DNA from: Azoarcus sp.
GTDB taxonomy: Bacteria; Pseudomonadota; Gammaproteobacteria; Burkholderiales; Rhodocyclaceae
DNA length: 13,183 nucleotides
NCBI GenBank assembly: GCA_031258035.1
Contig: JAIRNL010000076.1
Coordinates: 1 to 13,183, forward strand
Reading direction: 5' to 3'
Positions 6,713 through 13,148 of this stretch are shown here, piece after piece (the first letter of the stretch is position 1; each line of letters opens with the position of its first letter). A program made the position numbers and the translations under genes. The notes under the pieces were generated by a model, which saw nothing but the letters and a program-made list of their open reading frames with translations, searched no databases and was not told the DNA's origin.

Positions 6713-8299
6713 TCACCCCGCCCTGCCGGCGCGCACGATTTTCCACACCGCCGTCGCCAGGGCATCCAGATCGGCATGGGTGTTGTAGAGAGCCAGCGAC
6801 GGGCGCACCGTGGCCTCCAGCCCGAAACGGCGCAGAATCGGCTGGGCGCAGTGGTGCCCGGCACGCACGGCAATGCCTTCCCTGTTGAGCGCGCTGCCGA
6901 TTTTCACGGTATCGTGGCCATCGAGCACAAAAGAGAGCACCCCCGCTTTTTCCGCCGCCTGCCCGATGATTCTCAGCCCCGGTATCTCCGAGAGCAGGCG
7001 CGTGCCGTAGACGAGCAGGTCGTGTTCATGGCGGGCGATGTTGTCGATGCCGATGCGCTCGACGTATTCCAGCGCCGCCCCCAGGCCCGCGGCGTCGGCG
7101 ATGTTGCCGGTGCCGGCCTCGAAGCGCGCCGGCGCATCCTGGTAGAGCGTGCGCTCGAAGGTGACGTCCTGGATCATGTTGCCGCCCCCCTGCCATGGCT
7201 CGGTGGCGTTCAGCAGATCCTCCCTGCCGTAGAGCGCGCCGATGCCGGTGGGGCCGAATACCTTGTGGCCGGAAAACACGAACCAGTCGCAGCCGAGCGC
7301 CAGTACGTCGGTACGCATGTGCGAGACGGATTGCGCGCCATCGACCAGCACCTTCGCCCCCCAGCCGTGCGCGAGCCGCGTCATCTCCGCCGCCTGGGTG
7401 ACGGTACCGAGCGCGTTGGAAACCTGGGCGAAGGCGACCAGCTTCGTCTTCGGCCCGAGCAGCCTTTCGTACTCGTCGAGACAGATTTCGCCACGACCAT
7501 TGACCGGCGCGACTTTCAGCACCGCCCCGGTCTGTGCGGCCAGTTGTTGCCATGGCACGATATTGGCGTGGTGTTCGAGCCAGGTGATGAGTATCTCGTC
7601 GCCAGAGGCGAGATTCTGCCGCCCCCAGCTTTGCGCGACGAGGTTGATGCCCTCGGTCGTGCCGCGCACGAACACGATTTCATTGACCGAACGGGCATTC
7701 ACGAAGCGGCGCACGGTTTCGCGCGCCCCCTCATAGGCGTCGGTCGCGCGCGCAGCCAGTTCGTGCGCGGCGCGGTGGATGTTGGAGTTTTCGTGCGCGT
7801 AGAACGAAGCCAGCCGGTCGATGACGGACTGCGGTTTCTGCGTGGTGGCGGCGTTGTCGAGCCAGACGAGCGGGTGCCCGTCGATCGTCTCCGCGAGGAT
7901 CGGAAAATCGTTGCGGACGGCATGGACATCGAACGCCAGCCCCGGCAGCGCCTGCCCCGCCGAAAACGGTTCCAGTCCCGGCGCAGGATGGGTGACGGGC
8001 ACCTCGATGCCGGACGGAAAGGCGGACGTTCCCTCCAGAAAGTAATAGGGCGCGCCTATCCAGGCAGGCGGGGTCTTCCAGGCGTCGAGTTCCGGAATGG
8101 CCGGCAGCGGCACGTCGAACGGCGCCCGCGCCACGACTTCTCTTGCGGGCGGCGCCGGACTGGGCCGATCCAGTGTCAGGGAACCCGGCGCTTCGTTGAA
8201 CAACCGCGCCGCCAACCGCGCCAGTTCGGCTTCGCCGGGCAGGCCCAGCGCCTCCGGCGCGGCGGGGAAGGCATCAACGGTATTGGTCCGCGTAGTCAT
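6713..8299 (-). CDS. SufS-like cysteine desulfurase with N-terminal extension; predicted cargo of the Family 2A encapsulin
   Basis: PLP enzyme that converts cysteine to alanine and an enzyme-bound persulfide. The catalytic domain begins near residue 123 (FDVHAVRNDFPIL) and has the group II (SufS) landmarks: LDNAATTQKP 147-156, H244, D320 and Q323, the PLP lysine K346 in SGHK, RFEAGTGN 392-399, the persulfide cysteine C484 in AGHHC, and R499. Residues 1-122 precede any ordinary SufS start: a helix-forming block ELARLAARLFNEAPG (25-39), a Pro/Ala-rich linker, and PYYFLEG (84-90). Extensions like this target desulfurases into Family 2A shells; the cyanobacterial one is about 225 residues, so this is shorter. 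The ATG at 8299 overlaps the end of the shell gene by 26 bases, suggesting coupled translation. No SufE or IscU is in the window. Function as cargo is inferred from context and family. Confidence 0.93.
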   Translation of the reverse strand: MTTRTNTVDAFPAAPEALGLPGEAELARLAARLFNEAPGSLTLDRPSPAPPAREVVARAPFDVPLPAIPELDAWKTPPAWIGAPYYFLEGTSAFPSGIEVPVTHPAPGLEPFSAGQALPGLAFDVHAVRNDFPILAETIDGHPLVWLDNAATTQKPQSVIDRLASFYAHENSNIHRAAHELAARATDAYEGARETVRRFVNARSVNEIVFVRGTTEGINLVAQSWGRQNLASGDEILITWLEHHANIVPWQQLAAQTGAVLKVAPVNGRGEICLDEYERLLGPKTKLVAFAQVSNALGTVTQAAEMTRLAHGWGAKVLVDGAQSVSHMRTDVLALGCDWFVFSGHKVFGPTGIGALYGREDLLNATEPWQGGGNMIQDVTFERTLYQDAPARFEAGTGNIADAAGLGAALEYVERIGIDNIARHEHDLLVYGTRLLSEIPGLRIIGQAAEKAGVLSFVLDGHDTVKIGSALNREGIAVRAGHHCAQPILRRFGLEATVRPSLALYNTHADLDALATAVWKIVRAGRAG

Positions 8300-9206
8300 G
8301 GTATTTGTCCACTTCCACGTTTTCGAGCACGGCGAGCGCATCGTCGGTCAATACCGCGAGCGAACAGTAAAGCGAAACCAGGTACGAAGCGATGGCCTTG
8401 TGGTTGATCCCCATGAAGCGCACGGACAGCCCCCGGCTCTGTTCACCCGGCAGGCCGGGCTGATAAAGCCCGACCACACCCTGGCGGCTCTCGCCGGTAC
8501 GCAACAGCAGGACGCTGGATTTGCCGTCCTTGATTTCCACCTTGTTGCTGGGCACGAGCGGCACGCCGCGCCAGGTGATGAACTGCGAGCCGAACAGCGA
8601 CACCGTCGGAGGCGGCACGCCGCGCCGCGTGCATTCGCGCCCGAAGGCGGCGATGGTGCGGGGATGAAGGAGAAAAAAGGCCGGTTCTTTCCAGACCAGG
8701 GAGAGCAGTTCGTCGAAATCGTCCGGCGTCGGCGCGCCGGTGAGCGGTTGCAGGCGCTGCTCTCCGGCGACGTTGTTGAGAAGACCGTATTCCGTATTGT
8801 TGATGAGTTCGCTTTCCTGCCGCTCCTTGATGATCTCGATGGTGAGCCGCAATTGCTCCTGGATCTGGTTGTGCGGACTGCTGTAGAGATCGGAGACGCG
8901 CGTATGCACGTCGACCACGGCGTTGACGGCGCTCAGGAAATACTCACGGCCCCATTCCTCGTAATCGACGAACGTCTGGCGCAGTTCTTTTTCGTCGTTG
9001 CGGGCCGAACAGTTGACGGCGATGGCCGCCTCGTCCTTGACCTTGTTGACCCGGTAGATACCCGCCTCGACCCCCACCCATTGCAGGAATTGCGGCAACC
9101 AGCGCGGCGTGATGCGCCCCAGCATGGGCGCGGTCTTGGTCGCATTCGCAAGCGTCCGGGCGGCGACATCGCCCAACGCGGTCTGTGCATCGTGAATATC
9201 GGTCAT
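8274..9206 (-). CDS. Family 2A encapsulin nanocompartment shell protein (SrpI-type, HK97 fold)
   Basis: A 310-residue shell protein expected to self-assemble into an icosahedral compartment. The recognisable parts are the N-terminal arm RTLANATKTAPMLGRITPRWL (17-37, Family 2-specific), WVGVEAGIYRVNKV (43-56), the helix around HNQIQEQLRLTIEIIKERQESELINN (112-137), the EPAFFLLHPRTIAAFGRECTRRG segment (174-196), GSQFITWRGVPLVPS (206-220), and the C-terminal SYLVSLYCSLAVLTDDALAVLENV. These match the SrpI / mycobacterial major membrane protein I family. No cyclic-nucleotide-binding domain is present, which separates 2A from 2B. The neighbours, an extended cysteine desulfurase, EpsC and CysK, are the classic 2A context. 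GGAGG lies eight bases before the ATG, the best ribosome binding site in the operon and fitting the many shell copies needed. Function in sulfur storage is inferred from studied homologues. Confidence 0.94.
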   Translation of the reverse strand: MTDIHDAQTALGDVAARTLANATKTAPMLGRITPRWLPQFLQWVGVEAGIYRVNKVKDEAAIAVNCSARNDEKELRQTFVDYEEWGREYFLSAVNAVVDVHTRVSDLYSSPHNQIQEQLRLTIEIIKERQESELINNTEYGLLNNVAGEQRLQPLTGAPTPDDFDELLSLVWKEPAFFLLHPRTIAAFGRECTRRGVPPPTVSLFGSQFITWRGVPLVPSNKVEIKDGKSSVLLLRTGESRQGVVGLYQPGLPGEQSRGLSVRFMGINHKAIASYLVSLYCSLAVLTDDALAVLENVEVDKYHDYADQYR

Positions 9207-9237
9207 TCCTGTTCCCTCCGGGATTTTTTCGATTCGA

Positions 9238-10224
9238 TCAGATACCGCCGCCGGCGGTGAATACTTCGCTTTGTACAGATGCCTGTGTAATGTGGCTGTT
9301 GGGCGGCACGCTGCGCGTCAGCCACACGCTGCCGCCGATGGAAGAACCGCGCCCGATGGTGACGCGCCCCAGGATGGTGGCGCCCGCATAGATTATCACG
9401 TCATCCTCGACGATCGGGTGGCGCGCGCCGCCCTTTATCAGGTTGCCATTCTCGTCGACCGGAAAACGCCGGGCGCCCAGGGTAACGGCCTGGTAGATGC
9501 GCACCCGCTCGCCGATCACCGCGGTTTCGCCGATCACCACGCCCGTGCCGTGGTCAATGAAAAAGCTGCCGCCGATCACGGCGCCGGGATGGATGTCGAT
9601 GCCGGTGGCCGAATGCGCGATCTCGCCGACGATCCGCGCCGTGAGCGGCGCGCCGCGCAGATAAAGCTCGTGCGCGAGGCGATGGTAGGTAATGGCGACG
9701 ATCCCCGGATAGCAGACCAGCACCTCATCGATGCTGCGCGCCGCCGGATCGCCCTGGAACGCGGCGCGCAAATCGCCGTCGAGCAGTTCCCGCACCTTCG
9801 GCAACTGGCTTGCGAGTCCTTTCACGATCTCCGCCGCCTCGGCCTCGATCCTGGCGCTCGGCGACTCCGGGGTCAGGTTGGCGACAAAGCGCAACTCGCG
9901 GCGCACCTCGTCATACAGGGCGCGCAAAGAACGATCGAGCGTATGCCCGACGAAATAATCCAGCCCCTCGTCGGTCAACTCCGGCGCGCCCAGCCGGTTG
10001 GGGAAAAGCGCCGCCGCCAGGCCATCGAGAATGCTCCCCAGCGCCTTGCGCGACGGCAGCTTGGGCGGCCTTCCGATGCGGCTCCTCGTTTGCAGCGAAT
10101 GCACGCGCAGGGCGCGCAATTCGGCCACCAGCCCGTCAATATCCAGCCGCAGGCCCGCGGAGGGCGCTTCCCCGGCGCAGTGGATTTCATCCTCCGCCGG
10201 AAGGGCCGAGAACTTCTGGCTCAC
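9238..10224 (-). CDS. epsC: Serine O-acetyltransferase, EpsC type
   Basis: Transfers acetyl from acetyl-CoA to serine, giving O-acetylserine, the acceptor for sulfide in cysteine synthesis. Residues 1-160 are the helical N-terminal part; from about 198 the left-handed beta-helix hexapeptide repeats begin (IGEIAHSATGIDIHPGAVIGG). Catalytic candidates are D224 and H225 in FIDHGTGVVIGETA, and H269 in GGARHP, which align with Asp143 and His158 of CysE. The insert RRFPVDENGNLIKGG (252-266) before the histidine and the length of 328 residues mark the EpsC branch. The protein ends in GGGI, like the CysE tail that docks into CysK. It starts with GTG at 10224, and the last base triplet of cysK overlaps it in a GTGA junction; 31 bases separate its stop from the shell gene. 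Confidence 0.93.
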   Translation of the reverse strand: MSQKFSALPAEDEIHCAGEAPSAGLRLDIDGLVAELRALRVHSLQTRSRIGRPPKLPSRKALGSILDGLAAALFPNRLGAPELTDEGLDYFVGHTLDRSLRALYDEVRRELRFVANLTPESPSARIEAEAAEIVKGLASQLPKVRELLDGDLRAAFQGDPAARSIDEVLVCYPGIVAITYHRLAHELYLRGAPLTARIVGEIAHSATGIDIHPGAVIGGSFFIDHGTGVVIGETAVIGERVRIYQAVTLGARRFPVDENGNLIKGGARHPIVEDDVIIYAGATILGRVTIGRGSSIGGSVWLTRSVPPNSHITQASVQSEVFTAGGGI

Positions 10225-11195
10225 AGCGCATTACCCGCGGCATCGAACACGCCCTCGAACAAGACGGAAGAAAGATAACGCTCGCCGGAATCGGGCAGGA
10301 CCACCACGATGGTCTTGCCGGCATTCTCGGGCCTCTTCGCCACGCGCACGGCGGCGGCCACCGCGGCGCCGGAGGAAATGCCGGAAAGAATGCCCTCTTC
10401 CTTCGTCAGCCGGCGCGCATAGGCAACAGCTTCATCGTTGCTCACCTTCTCGATGGCATCGACAAGCGACAGGTCGAGCACCTCGGGCACGAAACCCGCG
10501 CCGATCCCCTGGATCTTGTGCGGCCCTGGCTGCAAGGGCTGCCCCGCCTTCTTTTGCGAGAGCACCGGACTCGCCTCCGGCTCCACCGCCACCGCCTGGA
10601 TCGCCTTGCCCCGGGTCTTCTTGAGATAGCGGGCAACGCCGGTGATGGTGCCGCCGGTGCCGACGCCGGAGACGAAAATATCCACCTTGCCCTCGGTGTC
10701 GTCCCACACTTCCGGGCCGGTGGTCGATTCGTGGATCGCCGGATTCGCCGGGTTCTTGAACTGTTGCAGGAGCACATACTTGCCGGGGGCGGACGCGACG
10801 ATCTCTTCCGCCTTGGCAACGGCGCCGGCCATGCCCTTCGGCCCTTCGGTCAGCACCAACTTGGCGCCGAAAGCCACCAGCAGCTTGCGCCGCTCGACGC
10901 TCATCGTCTCCGGCATCGTCAGCGTGAGCGGGATACCCTTCGCCGCCGCCACGAAAGCGAGCGCAATCCCGGTATTGCCGGAAGTCGGCTCCACCAGTTC
11001 CTTGCCCGGCCCGAGCAGGCCGCGTTTTTCCGCATCCTCGACCAGTGCCACGCCGATGCGGTCTTTCACCGAGTAGGCGGGATTGCGGCCCTCGATCTTG
11101 GCCAGGACGACCGCCTCGGCGCCATCGGTGACGCGGGTAAGGCGAACGAGGGGAGTGCCCCCAATGGAATGGGCATTGTTGGAAAACTGGGTCAT
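10221..11195 (-). CDS. cysK: Cysteine synthase A (O-acetylserine sulfhydrylase)
   Basis: PLP enzyme making cysteine from O-acetylserine and sulfide. Visible residues: the PLP lysine K44 in NPAYSVKDRIG, the substrate loop T71SGNTG76, the phosphate-binding G177VGTGGT183, and GISSGA near the C-terminus. Length (324) is normal. The ATG at 11195 is preceded by GGAG (about eight bases); upstream MEIV residues of a longer frame are unlikely. First gene of the operon, with the promoter and AT-rich box directly upstream, and sharing four bases with epsC. The SVKDR variant (SVKCR in E. coli CysK) is common in other bacterial OAS sulfhydrylases. As a gene next to an EpsC, it should act as the sulfide-fixing step that feeds the encapsulated desulfurase. 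Confidence 0.95.
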   Translation of the reverse strand: MTQFSNNAHSIGGTPLVRLTRVTDGAEAVVLAKIEGRNPAYSVKDRIGVALVEDAEKRGLLGPGKELVEPTSGNTGIALAFVAAAKGIPLTLTMPETMSVERRKLLVAFGAKLVLTEGPKGMAGAVAKAEEIVASAPGKYVLLQQFKNPANPAIHESTTGPEVWDDTEGKVDIFVSGVGTGGTITGVARYLKKTRGKAIQAVAVEPEASPVLSQKKAGQPLQPGPHKIQGIGAGFVPEVLDLSLVDAIEKVSNDEAVAYARRLTKEEGILSGISSGAAVAAAVRVAKRPENAGKTIVVVLPDSGERYLSSVLFEGVFDAAGNAL

Positions 11196-11227
11196 GACAA
11201 TCTCCACGGTAAAAAAACAGTGCCGTT

Positions 11228-11257
11228 ACTCTAAGGACAACGCCCCAAGAGCTCCAA
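11228..11257 (-). promoter_or_regulatory. Putative promoter of the cysK-epsC-encapsulin-desulfurase operon
   Basis: On the minus strand TTGGAG (complement of 11252-11257), 18-base spacer, TAGAGT (complement of 11228-11233). Initiation near 11221 gives a leader of about 25 bases before ATG 11195. The weak -35 fits an activator-dependent promoter. Confidence 0.35.
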
Positions 11258-11290
11258 GCATAATAAAGTTATAAGCATAGTTTTCTTTAT
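11256..11290 (-). promoter_or_regulatory. AT-rich direct-repeat box, candidate LysR-type (CysB) operator
   Basis: AAGCATA occurs at 11256-11262 and again at 11273-11279, 17 bases apart, flanking TAATAAAGTTATAA with ATAA/TTAT half-sites, and followed by an AT run TTTTCTTTAT. This is the most AT-rich stretch nearby and abuts the -35 of the cysK promoter, where CysB activators bind. No exact CysB consensus was matched. Confidence 0.35.
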
Positions 11291-11590
11291 GCCCGAAACA
11301 CGCACCCCGCCCCGCGGATTGCGCCCATCACGCCCGGAAGCACGCGCCTATACGCGGGATGGGGATATTTTCCCGCCGACACCGCCGACATGAAAACAGC
11401 CGCCCGGAATTTCGACCGCGCGCATGGCGGGAACTTGTTCCATGAATCCGTGCCATTTTTCCGCACATACCACCAATCGGTTGCCATTTCAGCCTAATGA
11501 CCGGGCATGGGATGCCGATATTCCACAGGGAACAAGACATTGCTCCGTGCCATTCATGCAATATCTTCGTGATGACGCACAGCGGAATGT

Positions 11591-11624
11591 CGCAAACTTG
11601 CAAAAAAAGTTTGCGGTATTTTTT
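11591..11624 (+). terminator. Intrinsic terminator-like hairpin
   Basis: CGCAAACTT (11591-11599) pairs perfectly with AAGTTTGCG (11607-11615) across a seven-base loop, followed by GTATTTTTT. It would end plus-strand transcription, but no plus-strand gene lies upstream, so it may close a short untranslated RNA or insulate the promoter that follows. Confidence 0.5.
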
Positions 11625-11650
11625 CACACTTGTTCCCATGGTGATATATT
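11623..11650 (+). promoter_or_regulatory. Sigma-70 promoter (upstream, P1) for the XRE regulator region
   Basis: TTCACA at 11623-11628 and TATATT at 11645-11650, each five of six to consensus, with a 16-base spacer that carries CTTGTTCCC. Initiation near 11657 would give a leader of about 280 bases for the regulator gene. Confidence 0.45.
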
Positions 11651-11815
11651 GACGACATGATGTTGGTGCGCCACGAAGCGAAAGGCAAAATGAATCACAT
11701 GTTCCCGGTAGCAGAGAAGTTTTCCACAATGCCCAGTGGGAAAGAAGTCCATTCGATGCGGGTTACTTCTTCATCATGCATCGAGACTATTGCGGTCAAC
11801 CGCATGTCGTTAATT

Positions 11816-11852
11816 ATTCCCATTGTATAGCTTGTGGGAATTGCGCTATACT
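11816..11852 (+). promoter_or_regulatory. Proximal promoter (P2) with two interlaced inverted repeats, candidate operator of the XRE regulator
   Basis: A TATACT -10 at 11847-11852 with a weak TTGTAT at 11823-11828 (spacer 18). Two inverted repeats overlap it: ATTCCCA (11816-11822) with TGGGAAT (11835-11841), and GTATAGC (11825-11831) with GCTATAC (11845-11851). The second pair covers both promoter boxes, as expected of an autoregulatory operator; the protein bound is inferred to be the downstream XRE regulator. Confidence 0.45.
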
Positions 11853-11940
11853 ACGCATCATTCGGACATCCTCACGGAGCCCCGATAGGCAGACCTTAAA
11901 CCAACGAGTTTTTCTCGCAACACCATCAAAGGACATAGCC

Positions 11941-12246
11941 ATGAAAACCACCGAACAACAACCCATCGACGTGCGTGAAATCCGCCGCAAGCTCGGTCTG
12001 AACCAGTCGCAGTTCTGGTCGAAGATCGGCGTCACCCAGAGTGGCGGCTCGCGTTACGAAAGCGGACGCAACATCCCTCGCCCTGTCCAGGCGCTTCTGC
12101 GCCTGGTACATATCGAGCAAATCGACATCACCAAGGTCAAGAGAGACGATTTCGACGTTGCCGAGTACCTCAAAACCAGCAATCCCGAGTTGTACAAGAA
12201 CCTGAAGAAAGAAGCGCGGGCCTCGAAGAAGAAAAAGCCCGCCTGA
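11941..12246 (+). CDS. Small XRE-family helix-turn-helix transcriptional regulator
   Basis: A 101-residue DNA-binding protein. Residues about 10-55 form an HTH_3-type domain: VREIRRKLGLNQSQFWSKIGVTQSGGSRYESGRNIPRPVQALLRL, with the recognition helix at VTQSGGSRYE. Residues 60-85 (IDITKVKRDDFDVAEYLKTSNPELYKNL) and a Lys-rich tail (KKEARASKKKKPA) complete the type, which is common as a lone regulator in betaproteobacteria; its target is not known. ATG 11941 is preceded by AAAGGA nine bases away, a good ribosome binding site; the frame is open further upstream but without such a site. A terminator formed by the tail of the convergent radical SAM gene follows. Regulation of the neighbouring sulfur operon is possible but not shown. 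Confidence 0.88.
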   Translation: MKTTEQQPIDVREIRRKLGLNQSQFWSKIGVTQSGGSRYESGRNIPRPVQALLRLVHIEQIDITKVKRDDFDVAEYLKTSNPELYKNLKKEARASKKKKPA

Positions 12247-12272
12247 CTTGCTGCGCCTTGCTTGCACCCCAG

Positions 12273-12295
12273 ACCGGAGGAACCCCTTCCGGTTT
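12273..12295 (+). terminator. Short hairpin after the XRE gene
   Basis: ACCGGA (12273-12278) pairs with TCCGGT (12288-12293); adding GG/CC with a one-base bulge lengthens the stem. Only three T follow, so it is a weak terminator preceding the stronger one. Confidence 0.35.
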
Positions 12296-12305
12296 GGCGG
12301 ATTTC

Positions 12306-13148
12306 TCAGGGGCTGACGCGAACCGTCAGCCCCTTTTCCTTGATGCGGCTCACGATCGCGGCAAGTTCCGCCGCCGACAAAGGGCTGATGCGCGCCCCTT
12401 CTGGTTGCAAGGACGGCCGGGCGACGCCGTAGAGCAACACGCCTTCGATTGCCCCGCCGCCGACATTGGCCCGATCGAGCAAATCGAACCAGGCATCGAG
12501 TTCGGCATCATCTGGCGGCTGGTTATCCCAGCGGAAAACACAGGTCTGCACCCAGGTGGGACACAGGGCCGCGCATGTCGCCAGATGACGGGCAACGGTG
12601 CGTGGCGCCAGCCTGACGCCATTGATTTTCGCCATGGACTCGCCCGTGCCGGCGTCGAGCTTGAACCACACCTCGCCGCCCGCCTGCGCCAGACAGCGAA
12701 TGCCTTCCCGCACACGCGCCTGCCCAAGCAGGCTGCCATTGCTGATCAGCCGCAACGCGACGCGCCGATCCAGCGCGAATTCAGCGCGCAAACGCGCCAC
12801 CAGCGCCACGGCATCGGGAAATTCCGCCGCGCCCGTCGGCTCGCCGTTACCCGAGAACGCCAGATCCTTCAGCACCCGTGCCCCTTCCGGAGCATTGCGA
12901 GACAGCCAGCCGCCCCGGCATATGGCGGCAAGAAAATCACGCAGCTCGGCTTCGAGCCGGTCGAGGTCGATCTTCGGCGCCCTGCCCCGCGCCAGGTTGG
13001 GCACCTGGCAATACGCGCAGTGCCAGTTACAGGCGTTGTTCGGATTGAGGTTGATCCCCAGCGACACCCCGCCCGCGCGGCGGGAAAGCACCGGATAGAC
13101 ATAGACGAGACCGGCAAGGTCGCGGTCATGATCGGAAACGGTCAGCAT
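12306..13148 (-). CDS. Radical SAM protein of unknown substrate
   Basis: A 280-residue radical S-adenosylmethionine enzyme. The cluster-binding motif is C40-x3-C44-x2-C47 (CNWHCAYC), preceded by SLGINLNP. SGNGEPT at 99-105 is the SAM-contacting region seen in the COG0731 wyosine/TYW1-like and related branches, and LRLISNGSLL (about 140) gives another strand of the TIM barrel. The C-terminal part (220-280) lacks extra Cys clusters, so no SPASM domain. The start ATG at 13148 has no good ribosome binding site, and only 35 upstream bases are visible, so the start could lie elsewhere. It is convergent with the XRE gene and ends at 12306, with the terminator hairpin inside its tail. Substrate and role are unknown. 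Confidence 0.88.
   Translation of the reverse strand: MLTVSDHDRDLAGLVYVYPVLSRRAGGVSLGINLNPNNACNWHCAYCQVPNLARGRAPKIDLDRLEAELRDFLAAICRGGWLSRNAPEGARVLKDLAFSGNGEPTGAAEFPDAVALVARLRAEFALDRRVALRLISNGSLLGQARVREGIRCLAQAGGEVWFKLDAGTGESMAKINGVRLAPRTVARHLATCAALCPTWVQTCVFRWDNQPPDDAELDAWFDLLDRANVGGGAIEGVLLYGVARPSLQPEGARISPLSAAELAAIVSRIKEKGLTVRVSP
12309..12337 (+). terminator. Strong intrinsic terminator embedded in the convergent gene's last codons
   Basis: GGGGCTGACG (12309-12318) and CGTCAGCCCC (12324-12333) form a perfect 10-bp stem with a five-base CGAAC loop, followed by TTTTCC. On the plus strand it ends the XRE transcript; on the minus strand the same bases code the final residues (KGLTVRVSP) of the radical SAM protein and lack a T-run. 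Confidence 0.8.

Larger units (their letters stand above)
11291..11940. other. Long intergenic regulatory region, no supported protein gene
   Basis: About 650 bases between the cysK operon and the XRE regulator gene, visibly less GC-rich than the flanking genes, especially from 11500. It holds a hairpin with T-run, a strong sigma-70 promoter, a second promoter with overlapping inverted repeats, and repeated TTCCC/GGGAA motifs (listed separately). Reading frames on both strands are short or give unrecognisable Cys/Arg-rich peptides that run through these control elements. One 57-residue plus-strand frame begins at 11657 (see findings) but is not convincing. Confidence 0.6.

Noticed and set aside
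6713..8299. Housekeeping SufS of a suf operon
   Set aside because: No sufBCDU/E neighbours; overlap with a Family 2A shell gene and the long N-terminal extension point to a dedicated cargo enzyme.
6776..8407. Long plus-strand open frame opposite the desulfurase
   Set aside because: Arg-rich translation without motifs, complementary to a gene with all catalytic residues; a shadow.
8274..9206. Phage major capsid protein from a prophage
   Set aside because: HK97-type fold is shared, but there are no phage genes nearby and the metabolic operon context and sequence match SrpI-type encapsulins.
11328..11729. Minus-strand frame of 133 codons, Cys- and Arg-rich
   Set aside because: Runs through the terminator hairpin and P1 promoter of the opposite strand; no recognisable domain and odd composition compared with neighbours.
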